The notes under the pieces were generated by a model. It worked only from the letters and a program-made list of their open reading frames with translations, was not told the DNA's origin and searched no databases. A program made the translations under genes and the position numbers. 64,000 nt of DNA from Actinocorallia populi (GTDB lineage Bacteria > Actinomycetota > Actinomycetes > Streptosporangiales > Streptosporangiaceae): the NCBI RefSeq assembly GCF_002995495.1, contig NZ_PVZV01000004.1:62001-126000 (forward strand), in the 5' to 3' direction. Below, piece by piece: positions 1-6,725 of this stretch; within the stretch, counting starts at the first letter, position 1, and each line of letters opens with the position of its first letter.

Positions 1-316
1 CCACATGGCCGGTGCGCGCCAGGTAGAAGTCCACCAGCGCACCGCGGTCGGCGCCGCGGGCCGTGCGCACCTGCTCGGCGAGGACCAGCAGTCCGGCGAA
101 ACGCTCGTCATGGACCCTGCTGCGCAGCAGCGAGTCCACTTCGTCCAGCGTCAGGTCCCGGTAGGTCCGGGCCAGCCCGCGCAGCACGGGGACCCGTACG
201 CCGAGCAGTTCGTCGCCGTCCGCGGGAGCGAGCACCCTCTCCTGCTGGGCGCGCACCCGAGGCTCGGCCAGTTCGCGCAACTCGGCCCGCAACCGCTCAA
301 GAGGTGCATCCGCCAT
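1..316 (-). CDS. DNA alkylation repair protein (AlkD-like), C-terminus cut by window edge
   Basis: Only the first ~105 residues lie in the window; the gene runs off the left edge. The ATG at 316 begins MADAPLERLRAELRELAEP. The stretch LGVRVPVLRGLARTYRDL followed by alternating helices (ERFAGLLVLAEQ) matches the N-terminal HEAT-like repeats of the AlkC/AlkD family, which excise N3- and N7-alkylated purines from DNA as glycosylases without flipping the base. The catalytic Trp/Asp region lies beyond the edge, so activity cannot be judged. The next gene, a hemerythrin-domain protein, lies upstream on the same strand with a 66-bp gap. Confidence 0.8.
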   Translation of the reverse strand, partial: MADAPLERLRAELRELAEPRVRAQQERVLAPADGDELLGVRVPVLRGLARTYRDLTLDEVDSLLRSRVHDERFAGLLVLAEQVRTARGADRGALVDFYLARTGHV

Positions 317-382
317 ATCTGGACGATAGTGCAGCACGCAGCCGCCGTCTCGGAGAGCGGCGCACGGCAGGCCGGGACAAGG

Positions 383-856
383 TCAGAGCGGTCCGAAGTA
401 GTCGTGAGGGTCCGCGTCGGATTCCAGTGCGGACAGGATGCCGAGGAGTTGCCGCTCTTCGTACCGGAAGTGGGATTCCATGATCGCCGAGATCCCGTCG
501 AGGTGGAGTGCCACTTCGCTCACCGGGGCGTCCGAGGCGAGCACGCGTTCGAGCCGGCCGAGCAGGGACGCGATCATCCCGTGGTCCTGCTCGAGTTTCC
601 CGATCGTCGGGCGCAGCTCCGGATGGCGCGCGGACAACTCGGGGAAGAGCGCGACGTCCTCGCTCACATGGTGCCTGCTGAGGGCGGCACAGAATCCCTT
701 GCAGTACAGCAGGAGGTCGGCCCGTGCCGAAGCGGGGTCCTCTCCGTCACCGGCGAGGGAATCTCGCACGAGTCGCAGTGCTCGGCGCAGCCGCTCGTGC
801 GCGGCCGTCATCTCACGATTCCAGGCGATGAGCCTGTTCTTCTCGCCCTCACTCAT
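383..856 (-). CDS. Hemerythrin (HHE) domain protein
   Basis: 157 aa from the ATG at 856 (MSEGEKNRLIAWNRE). Four helices carry the hemerythrin ligand pattern: His in AAHERLR, HxxxE in SRHHVSEDVALF, His in EQDHGMI and HxxxE in ESHFRYEERQLL. Such proteins bind a di-iron centre and sense or store O2, NO or iron, or respond to oxidative stress; no DNA-binding or partner domain is present. The frame stays open to a GTG at 937, but that extension (MPVADCVRHGG) is compositionally odd and adds nothing to the four-helix fold, so the ATG is preferred although its ribosome site is weak. Confidence 0.82.
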   Translation of the reverse strand: MSEGEKNRLIAWNREMTAAHERLRRALRLVRDSLAGDGEDPASARADLLLYCKGFCAALSRHHVSEDVALFPELSARHPELRPTIGKLEQDHGMIASLLGRLERVLASDAPVSEVALHLDGISAIMESHFRYEERQLLGILSALESDADPHDYFGPL

Positions 857-1025
857 GCGTGAGGAGCAGGGAAAGGGCCATGACGACCACCTTCCTGGTC
901 CCACGCCTCCATGCCTGACACAGTCCGCCACCGGCACGCGACGCTGCCTTCACTCTAGAGGAAGCGGCACCCGAACCGAACGGGAGAGCTACAAAACGCC
1001 GCATCCGGCAGAGGGCAGAAGCGCC

Positions 1026-1217
1026 TCAGATTCGGTCGCGGAGGCGGCGGGTGAAGGCGGCCCATTCGGTGCGGGTGAACTCCAGGACGGGGCCGCTGTC
1101 CTCGGCCTTACTGTCGCGGACGCCGACAGTACGTGCTGTGGAGCGGCCGACTTCAACGCAGTCGGCACCGGGGTCGCTGTGGCGGGATTTCCGCCAACCG
1201 CGGTACTGCTGGGTCAT
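1026..1217 (-). CDS. DUF397 small protein
   Basis: 63 aa. Diagnostic DUF397 pattern: WRKSRHSDPGADCVEVG, then VGVRDSK, then a C-terminal EFTRTEWAAFTRRLRD. DUF397 proteins are small companions of XRE regulators in actinomycetes (whiJ/abaA-like loci) and are thought to modulate their partner. Its ATG overlaps the stop of the upstream XRE gene by 4 bp (ATGA), so the two are translationally coupled. A second copy of the same pair is at 59765-60840. Confidence 0.9.
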   Translation of the reverse strand: MTQQYRGWRKSRHSDPGADCVEVGRSTARTVGVRDSKAEDSGPVLEFTRTEWAAFTRRLRDRI

Positions 1218-2095
1218 CCGTGCGTTCCTGTCTCGTGTGAGATGTGGTCGGCGATCTCTTCGAGCATCGCCAGGCTTGCTACCTCTGATAGTGCCTCATC
1301 TCGCACCGTTTCATAGCGGTGTACGTGGTGTGCGACTTCCGCAGGGTCGGTGTACATGACGTCTGCGGAAGTCGTTTCCGACACGGCCATGGCCGTGTCG
1401 GCCGGGTCGATGAAGGTGAGGAGCTTGATCTGTCTCATCGGCCATGGGATGCGGGTCCGGCCCGTTCGGAAAGGAAGGACTCGGACGGTCAGCCGGGCAT
1501 GCTGATGGGACAGGCCGACGATGTGCTTCAGCTGACGTGCCATCAGGTGGGCCGGGATGTTGAATCGGCGAAGCCCGATCTCGTCGACGATCACTTCGTA
1601 TGAAGGTCCATTTTCCCGGAAGACGGTGGCTTGGCGGCGTAGCCGTGCTTCGATCATGCGTTCCGGAATGTAGGTGATCTGGTGTTCGGCTTGTTCTCGC
1701 TCTATCAGCGCCCGCGTGAACTCCGGTAGCTGCATCAGGCCGGGCATCGAACCGTAGTGGTATTCGCGGATCGTGGCGGCGCCGGACTCCAGGTCGGCGT
1801 AGAGGCGTTGGCGGTCGCCCATGGCGACGCCGTAGGCGTCCCACCAGCCTCGGGCGGCGGCCTCGCGGGCGATGCGGAGGATCTGGGCGCGTTTCTCCTC
1901 GGTGGGCTCCAGGAGGTCGAGGAGGTCCATGACCTCGGCGAGGTCGGGGCGGACCTGGGCGTTCTCCAGGCGGGAGATCTTCATGCGGGACCGGTGGAAC
2001 AGCGCACCGAGCTGCTCGGTCGTCAGGTTCCTGCTCAGGCGGAGCGCGCGCAGTTCCGCGCCGAGTCGTCGGCGTCGTACGAACGGGCTGGACAC
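1214..2095 (-). CDS. XRE-family regulator with DUF5753 domain (whiJ-like)
   Basis: 293 aa from a GTG (MSSPFVRRRRLG) preceded by GGAGG. Residues ~10-70 form the XRE helix-turn-helix (LRLSRNLTTEQLGALFHRSRMKISRLEN); the rest is the DUF5753 effector-like domain (AYGVAMGDRQRLYADLESGAATIREY and MPGLMQLPEFTRALIE). It is the paralog of 59959-60840: same length and near-identical first 60 residues. Such regulators with a DUF397 partner and a nearby anti-sigma-type ATPase control development or antibiotic production in Streptomyces (established for whiJ/abaA-type loci). Five 15-bp-spaced iterons lie 128-195 bp upstream and may be its operator (inference). Confidence 0.9.
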   Translation of the reverse strand: MSSPFVRRRRLGAELRALRLSRNLTTEQLGALFHRSRMKISRLENAQVRPDLAEVMDLLDLLEPTEEKRAQILRIAREAAARGWWDAYGVAMGDRQRLYADLESGAATIREYHYGSMPGLMQLPEFTRALIEREQAEHQITYIPERMIEARLRRQATVFRENGPSYEVIVDEIGLRRFNIPAHLMARQLKHIVGLSHQHARLTVRVLPFRTGRTRIPWPMRQIKLLTFIDPADTAMAVSETTSADVMYTDPAEVAHHVHRYETVRDEALSEVASLAMLEEIADHISHETGTHG

Positions 2096-2456
2096 GGGCC
2101 TCCCTCACGGGGCGTCGTTCGGGCCGACGGTCCATCACTCAACGCGATCCACCGGCTGCTCACCGCATCGAAGCCCACCGCTCTCACCTGCCGCAACCGC
2201 TTCCGCGCACCTTCTCGAATCGGTTCGCACCCCCTTCGTGCGCACCCGCTCCGTGCGCACCCGCTCCGTGCGCACCCGCTCCGTGCGCACGTGGACCGTG
2301 CGGGCTCGACGGGCGTGTTCCGCGTTCGTGCGGAAAGGGGGCCGTGCGAGCGGAGAGAGTGCGAACTTTCTTCTTGTCTGGGGTGTTTCCGGGGGCGCGG
2401 GCGGACGCGGAGTGTGACCATGTGGGTCGTTCCGGTTTCGCTGCGTGAGGAGTCTC
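2096..2456. other. Intergenic region between divergent XRE and ATPase genes
   Basis: 361 bp without a convincing gene. It holds the ribosome sites of both flanking genes and a tandem array of GTGCGCAC palindromes (2223-2290). Segments near 2161-2203 (CCGCATCGAA, CCGCAACCGCTTC) recur at 60911-60948 upstream of the paralogous XRE gene, so the two upstream regions appear homologous. Confidence 0.6.
2223..2290. repeat. Five iterons of GTGCGCAC at exact 15-bp period
   Basis: The 8-bp palindrome GTGCGCAC starts at 2238, 2253, 2268 and 2283, with a degenerate copy GTTCGCAC at 2223; the 7-bp spacers are CCCCTTC and then CCGCTCC three times. The same period and motif, with fewer copies, lie at a matching distance upstream of the paralogous XRE gene (60970-61007). 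Likely cooperative operator sites; the regulator identity is inferred. Confidence 0.75.
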
Positions 2457-2963
2457 GTGTTCATCGAACTCATCGAAGAGGGTGACGGCGACGGCTGGCG
2501 GCGGGAGTTCGCCGGGGTGCCGGAGGAGGCGCGGGAGGTGCGGAGGTTCCTGCGGTCGCTGCTGGCCGACTGCCCGTTCCTGGACGACGTGCTGCTCGGC
2601 GTGGACGAGCTGGCCGTCAACACGATCCGGCACACGCGGTCGGGGAGGCCCGGCGGGAGGTTCGTCGTGGAGGTGCGCCGGTGCCATGGAGTGCTCGGGG
2701 AAGCCGGGGTGCGAGGGGAGAAGGTCGTCGTCTGGGTGCGGGACGAGGGCGGGCCGCGCGAGCCCGCGATCCCGCCCGGCGGCGACGGGTTCGCCGAGAA
2801 CGGGCGCGGCCTCCTCACGCTCTCGCGGACCGCCGAGAGCTGGGGATGGTTCGGCGACGCCCATGGCCGGACGGTCTGCGCGGTCTTCGCCGAGCCGGGT
2901 GCGTCAGGCGAGCACGCGGCGGACGCCCGCGGCTCGGAGGCGCATCGGGCGCAGCGCGGATAG
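2457..2963 (+). CDS. ATP-binding protein, anti-sigma/SpoIIAB-like HATPase
   Basis: 168 aa from a GTG with AGGAG 4 bp upstream; a GTG 12 bp earlier lacks a ribosome site. The fold is a lone GHKL ATPase (HATPase_c_2): the N box is DELAVNTIRHT, the G1 box is VRDEGGPREP, and GRGLLTLSRTAESWGW completes the ATP lid. There is no phosphoacceptor domain, so it resembles the RsbW/SpoIIAB anti-sigma kinases often found next to XRE/DUF397 pairs. It is divergent from that pair, with the iteron array between. The C-terminal ~20 residues are low complexity, and the stop codon starts the first of three ~100-bp repeats. Confidence 0.85.
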   Translation: MFIELIEEGDGDGWRREFAGVPEEAREVRRFLRSLLADCPFLDDVLLGVDELAVNTIRHTRSGRPGGRFVVEVRRCHGVLGEAGVRGEKVVVWVRDEGGPREPAIPPGGDGFAENGRGLLTLSRTAESWGWFGDAHGRTVCAVFAEPGASGEHAADARGSEAHRAQRG

Positions 2964-3307
2964 ACCCCGTCCAGCCCGGTCCAGGCGGTGCACGCCGGGG
3001 GTCGAGCGCGGGGGGCCAGAGGTGCGGTCGGGTGTGTGAGGCGGTCAGAGGAGACCCGGCCGGTAGACCCCCTCTAGCCGGTCCAGGCGGCGCGCAAGGT
3101 GCTCCGGCCGGGGAACGAATGCCGGGGGTCGAGCGCGGGGGCCAAGGACGCGGTCGGGTGTGCGAGGTGGTCGGAGGCGGTCCGGCCGTAGACCTCGTTC
3201 GGCCCGGTCCGGGTGGCGCGTGCGGCGCTTCGGCCGGGGCCGAATGGCGGGGGAACGGTCCAAAGGTGCGGCCGGGTGTGCGAGGCGGTCAGAGATGGCC
3301 CGGCCGG
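2961..3307. repeat. Three imperfect tandem repeats of ~103-125 bp
   Basis: Units start at TAGACC: 2961-3063, 3064-3188 and 3189-~3307. Shared blocks in order: TAGACCnC, CCGGTCCaGGcGG, CCGGGGGTCGAGCGCGGGG, GGTGCGGTCGGGTGTG, GAGGCGGTCAGAG and CCCGGCCGG. Units 2 and 3 add a CTTCGGCCGGGG-type insert that unit 1 lacks. The first unit begins in the stop codon of the ATPase gene and the third runs into the C-terminal codons of the DUF5519 gene. No protein is evident from them. Confidence 0.75.
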
Positions 3308-3705
3308 GGGAGGGGGACGCGGTGGCGGATGAGGGAGGCGTGGGGGCAGAGGGCGGGGGGCTGGAGGCGGGCGGGGTCGTTGGCCTGGATGGCGAGGCTG
3401 ACGAGGGACTCCAGGAGGGAGAGGTCGCTGTCGGAGTCGAGGCGGACGCGGATCCAGGAGGAGTGCGGGGGGACGTCGACGCGGCCGGAGCCCAGGAGGG
3501 CGGGGGCGAGGCGGTGGATGAGGGGGTGGGCGAGGCGGACCTCCGCGCGGTCGTCGTGGTGGAAGTGCACGATCTGGCGGCCGGCGAGGGCCAGGGCGTG
3601 GCCGGGCGGGGCGTCGGCGCGGCACGGGGTGAGCGGCCAGTCGCGGAAGCGGTCGATGGCCGGTTCGATGTACGAAGCGGTGCTGGGGAGGCGTCCTCGG
3701 CTCAT
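3289..3705 (-). CDS. Luciferase-domain (DUF5519) family protein
   Basis: 138 aa. Core residues: IDRFRDWPLTPCRADAPPGH, then LAGRQIVHFHHDDRAEVRL, then HPLIHRLAP, then SGRVDVPPHSSWIRVRLDSD, ending SLLESLVSLAIQAND. This matches the small actinobacterial DUF5519 family, named after a domain of eukaryotic luciferases; the biochemical role is unknown. The extreme C-terminus (RHRVPLPRPGHL) is encoded by the third tandem repeat, so the native stop may have been replaced by repeat expansion (inference). Confidence 0.72.
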   Translation of the reverse strand: MSRGRLPSTASYIEPAIDRFRDWPLTPCRADAPPGHALALAGRQIVHFHHDDRAEVRLAHPLIHRLAPALLGSGRVDVPPHSSWIRVRLDSDSDLSLLESLVSLAIQANDPARLQPPALCPHASLIRHRVPLPRPGHL

Positions 3706-3896
3706 GCCGCCAGCGTGGCCGAAGACGGGGCGCGGCGGCCGGGAGCAGGGCGTCTTAGTGGGATTCCGCGGTTCCTGGTGGCTTCCAGGAAGTCGTGGTC
3801 CGGCACGGGAGGCGTCCTGGAAGCGGCGGGGAGATGACCGGTCGGCGAACTCCCGACCAAGTAGATGATCTCCCCTGGATCTGGTGGCATCCTGAT

Positions 3897-3916
3897 GTAC
3901 CGCATCGGGGTGGTAC
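3897..3916. promoter_or_regulatory. Inverted repeat GTACC/GGTAC upstream of the HTH-PstS gene
   Basis: GTACC (3897-3901) and GGTAC (3912-3916) are separated by 10 bp, 34 bp before the GTG of the next gene. It could be an autoregulatory site for that protein's HTH domains; short arms keep this tentative. Confidence 0.3.
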
Positions 3917-3949
3917 GGATCGGAAACCTGCGAGAGGGACAGATAGGGC

Positions 3950-6127
3950 GTGAACTCCTATCTCGCTCTCAAGGCGGAGTTCGCCGGTGAGCTCGTCGCA
4001 TGCCTGCGGGGCGTGGCCCCGGACGTGCTGGCCGAACGCACCGGGCTGCTGGAGACGACGGTCCGGGCGCTGACGGCCGGGGAGCCGGCGTCCTGGGAGG
4101 TCGTCAGCGCGTGCCTGGCCGCGGCGGGCGCCGACGGCGACGCCGTGAGGCGGATGCGCGACCGGTGGTCGGCGGTCGAGCGGGCCATGTGGGACGAGCG
4201 GGGGGACGGGCCGCGCGCCGCGTTCGAAAGGGACCCGCGCGGCAGGCCCGCCGGGATCGTCGACCTGTTCCAGCCGAAGGTCCCGTGGCGGCGGCTGACC
4301 GCGCGGCACCCGGTGACGTTCGAGCCGTGGGCCGAGCCGGTCTTCGACGCCGTCCGGCGGCTGCCCGACCCGGCCTCGGCCGGTGACCTCCGCGAGTTCT
4401 ACGGGCTGCTCGCCCTGCTGCGGACCTGGGCGGGCTCCCCGCGCCAGACCGAGATCGAACGCCGCTCGTGGGGTGCGCTCCCCGACGCCACCGTCAGCGC
4501 GATGCTCCAGAAGGACAGGTGGCGGACGGCCAACGACAGGGAACGGCGCCGGATCGGCTACTTCGCCGCCGCCTGCGGCCTGCCCGAACCCGAGATCACC
4601 CGCTGGGTCGAGAACTACGACCGTGTCCGCCGCCTCCCCCCGCCCGACGACCTCTCCCGGGCCCGCGCCGAGGCCGCGGAGACCGCCGGGCGGCTGGCCG
4701 AGGCCACGGCCGAGAACGCCGGACTACGCGACCGCCTCACGGCACTCCAGGCCGAAGCCGCGGAGCGGCTCGCCGAAGCCCGCGCCGAGGGCATCGGGCT
4801 GCGCGACCAGCTCATGGCGCTCCAGGCGGAGAGCGCCGAGCGGTCGGCCGCCCTCAGAACGCAGAGCACCGAGCTGCGAGAGCGGCTGGCCGAGGCCGTC
4901 GAGCGGTTGAGCACGGCCCGCGCCGAAGCGGACGAGCGGTTGAACGCGGCTCGCGCCGAGGCGGACGAGCAACTGGGTGCGGTCCGCGCCGAGGCGGTCG
5001 AGCGGTTGAACGCGGTCCGAGCCGAGGCGGACGAGAAGCTGAGCGCGGCTCGCGCCGAGGGTGCCGAGCTGCGCGAACGCCTCACGGCGGTCGAGGCCGA
5101 GAACACCGGGTTGAGCGAGCGTCTCAGCGAGGCGGTGGGGAAGCCGGCCGGATGGCGGCGGGCGGCGGCCGTGGCGGTCGGCGTGGTGCTGTTCGCCTGC
5201 GGGACGCTGGCCGGTCACGTCGTGCGCGGCCCGTCCGACGGCTCCTGCTTCCGGGGGACCCTCCGCCTCGTCGGCTCGACGGCCTTCGAGCACATGGCGC
5301 GCACCCTGGCGGCCGGTTACGGGGAGCACTGCCCGGACGCGACCGTCGAGGTGGAGGCGATCGGCTCCAACGAGGGGGTGCGCGCCCTGGCCGACCCCGA
5401 CACCGACGCCGCGACGACCATCGCGATGCACGACGGGCATCTGAGCCCCGGCTCCGCGGAAGTCCGGCTCCGCGGCTTCCAGGGCCTGGCGGTCTCCCTG
5501 GTCTCGTTCGCCGTCGTCGTCAACAAGGACACCGGTGTCACCGGCCTGTCGGCCGCGGACCTGCGCTCGGTCTACGCCGAGGACGGCGGCCCGGTGAACT
5601 GGAAGCGCCTGGGCGGCGCCGACCTGCCCGTCCGCCTGATCGGCAGGACCGAGGGCAGCGGCACCCGCACGATCTTCGAGGAGCGGGTCCTCGCCGGACC
5701 CGAGCCGCGCCTGTCGTCCCGCGACTGCCTCACCCGAGACGAGCTCCACGACGACGCCCGCCTCATCCGCTGCGAACGCAGCAGCCAGAGCCAGGTGCTC
5801 GACCTGGTCGGCCGCACCCCCGGCGCGATCGGCTACTCCGAGCTCCGCGAGGCCGCCGACGCCCGCAGGCACCCGAACCTGCGCGTCCTCGCCCTGGACG
5901 GCAGGAAGCCGGACGTCTCCGCCGACCCCGCCCGCTACCCCTTCGTGGCCCCCGAGGTCTTCTACACCCGGGGCCTTCCCGCCAACGGCACCCCCGCCTC
6001 GGCCTTCCTCACCTTCCTGGCCACCGCCCCGGCCCGCCGCCTCCTGGAACGCCTCGGCGCCCCCGTGTGCGTCGCCCCCGCGGAGCCCCTGGCCGCCTTC
6101 TGCGGCCCCGGAACAGGCCGCATATGA
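3950..6127 (+). CDS. HTH / coiled-coil / transmembrane / PstS-like sensor protein
   Basis: 725 aa. Residues 1-80 resemble an XRE-like HTH (DVLAERTGLLETTVRALTAG, SWEVVSACLAAAG). A second such region spans ~145-230 (WGALPDATVSAMLQK, RRIGYFAAACGLPEPEITRW). Residues ~235-385 are an Ala/Glu/Arg-rich coiled coil with 11-residue repeats (AEADERLNAAR). A single membrane helix lies at ~404-424 (AVAVGVVLFACGTLAGHVV). The rest is a phosphate-binding-protein fold (LVGSTAFEHMA, IGSNEGVRAL, VVVNKDTGVTGLSAADLRSVY, IGRTEGSGTRTIFEE, GAIGYSEL). Topology suggests an outside ligand module linked to a cytoplasmic, possibly DNA-binding, head. No Pst transporter gene is nearby. The function is inferred, not known. 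Confidence 0.8.
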   Translation: MNSYLALKAEFAGELVACLRGVAPDVLAERTGLLETTVRALTAGEPASWEVVSACLAAAGADGDAVRRMRDRWSAVERAMWDERGDGPRAAFERDPRGRPAGIVDLFQPKVPWRRLTARHPVTFEPWAEPVFDAVRRLPDPASAGDLREFYGLLALLRTWAGSPRQTEIERRSWGALPDATVSAMLQKDRWRTANDRERRRIGYFAAACGLPEPEITRWVENYDRVRRLPPPDDLSRARAEAAETAGRLAEATAENAGLRDRLTALQAEAAERLAEARAEGIGLRDQLMALQAESAERSAALRTQSTELRERLAEAVERLSTARAEADERLNAARAEADEQLGAVRAEAVERLNAVRAEADEKLSAARAEGAELRERLTAVEAENTGLSERLSEAVGKPAGWRRAAAVAVGVVLFACGTLAGHVVRGPSDGSCFRGTLRLVGSTAFEHMARTLAAGYGEHCPDATVEVEAIGSNEGVRALADPDTDAATTIAMHDGHLSPGSAEVRLRGFQGLAVSLVSFAVVVNKDTGVTGLSAADLRSVYAEDGGPVNWKRLGGADLPVRLIGRTEGSGTRTIFEERVLAGPEPRLSSRDCLTRDELHDDARLIRCERSSQSQVLDLVGRTPGAIGYSELREAADARRHPNLRVLALDGRKPDVSADPARYPFVAPEVFYTRGLPANGTPASAFLTFLATAPARRLLERLGAPVCVAPAEPLAAFCGPGTGRI
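4915..5055 (+). repeat. 33-bp tandem repeats encoding 11-residue coiled-coil units
   Basis: Four to five consecutive 33-bp units within the coiled coil, each starting GCCGA(A/G)GCGG and encoding AEAxExLxxxR. An 11-residue period is that of right-handed (hendecad) coiled coils. High DNA identity between units suggests recent expansion and a possible length polymorphism. Confidence 0.7.
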
Positions 6128-6140
6128 GACTTGTCACCAC

Positions 6141-6178
6141 ATAGGTATTTTGACATACCTATAGCTTCATAGCTTAAT
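6141..6178 (+). promoter_or_regulatory. MarR operator overlapping a sigma-70-type promoter
   Basis: A perfect inverted repeat, ATAGGTAT (6141-6148) and ATACCTAT (6155-6162), is separated by TTTGAC. The consensus -35 TTGACA (6150-6155) sits inside it, and a -10 CTTAAT (6173-6178) follows after 17 bp. The MarR start codon is 10 bp after the -10. A repressor bound here would cover the -35, as expected for MarR autoregulation. Confidence 0.8.
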
Positions 6179-6188
6179 CTGGATTCCC

Positions 6189-6668
6189 ATGAGCGCTGAT
6201 GAGCACGAGGCCGGAGGCACGGACCCGCGGGACGTCGCCTCCGCCCTGGCTCGGGCGCTTCCCGGGCTGCACCGGGCGATGGAACGGCGGCTCGCGCGGG
6301 ACTTCGGGCATCCCAAACCCCCGGAGAACCAGCTCGCGGTGCTGCGGCTGGTCCGGGCCCGCGACGGGATCACCGTGCGGGAGGCGGCAGAGGCTCTGCT
6401 GATGAAGCCGAACAACCTCAGCGCGCTGGTCTCGCAGATGGTCAACGCCGGGATGCTGCGCAAGGAGCAGGACCCGGACGACCGGCGCATCGTCCATCTC
6501 CACGTGGCCGAGGAGTCCCTCGGCCACCTCAACGCGGTGGACACGTTCTTCCGCGACTACGTCACCAGGGCGCTCGAAGCCCTGGGCGCCGAGGAAAGGG
6601 CGGACATCCGCAGGGCGCTACCCGCGCTCGAGGAACTCGCCCGGCACATCGACCCGGCCGCCGACTGA
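6189..6668 (+). CDS. MarR-family transcriptional regulator
   Basis: 159 aa. Winged helix: ENQLAVLRLVRARDGITVRE, recognition helix region LLMKPNNLSALVSQMVNAGM, wing DPDDRRIVHLHV. The N- and C-terminal helices form the usual dimer interface. MarR proteins release DNA when they bind phenolic or other small ligands. The gene is 57 bp upstream of a multidrug exporter gene on the same strand, and a perfect 8-bp-arm operator overlaps its own promoter, so it probably represses itself and the exporter. Confidence 0.92.
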   Translation: MSADEHEAGGTDPRDVASALARALPGLHRAMERRLARDFGHPKPPENQLAVLRLVRARDGITVREAAEALLMKPNNLSALVSQMVNAGMLRKEQDPDDRRIVHLHVAEESLGHLNAVDTFFRDYVTRALEALGAEERADIRRALPALEELARHIDPAAD

Positions 6669-6725
6669 CCGTCGCCGCCGTTTTCTCGCTTCTCTCTCAC
6701 CCAGAACCATGAGGAGTACCCCCGT

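Noticed and set aside
2223-2290. CRISPR-like array
   Set aside because: Units of 15 bp with 7-bp constant spacers are operator-like iterons; no unique spacers and no cas genes.
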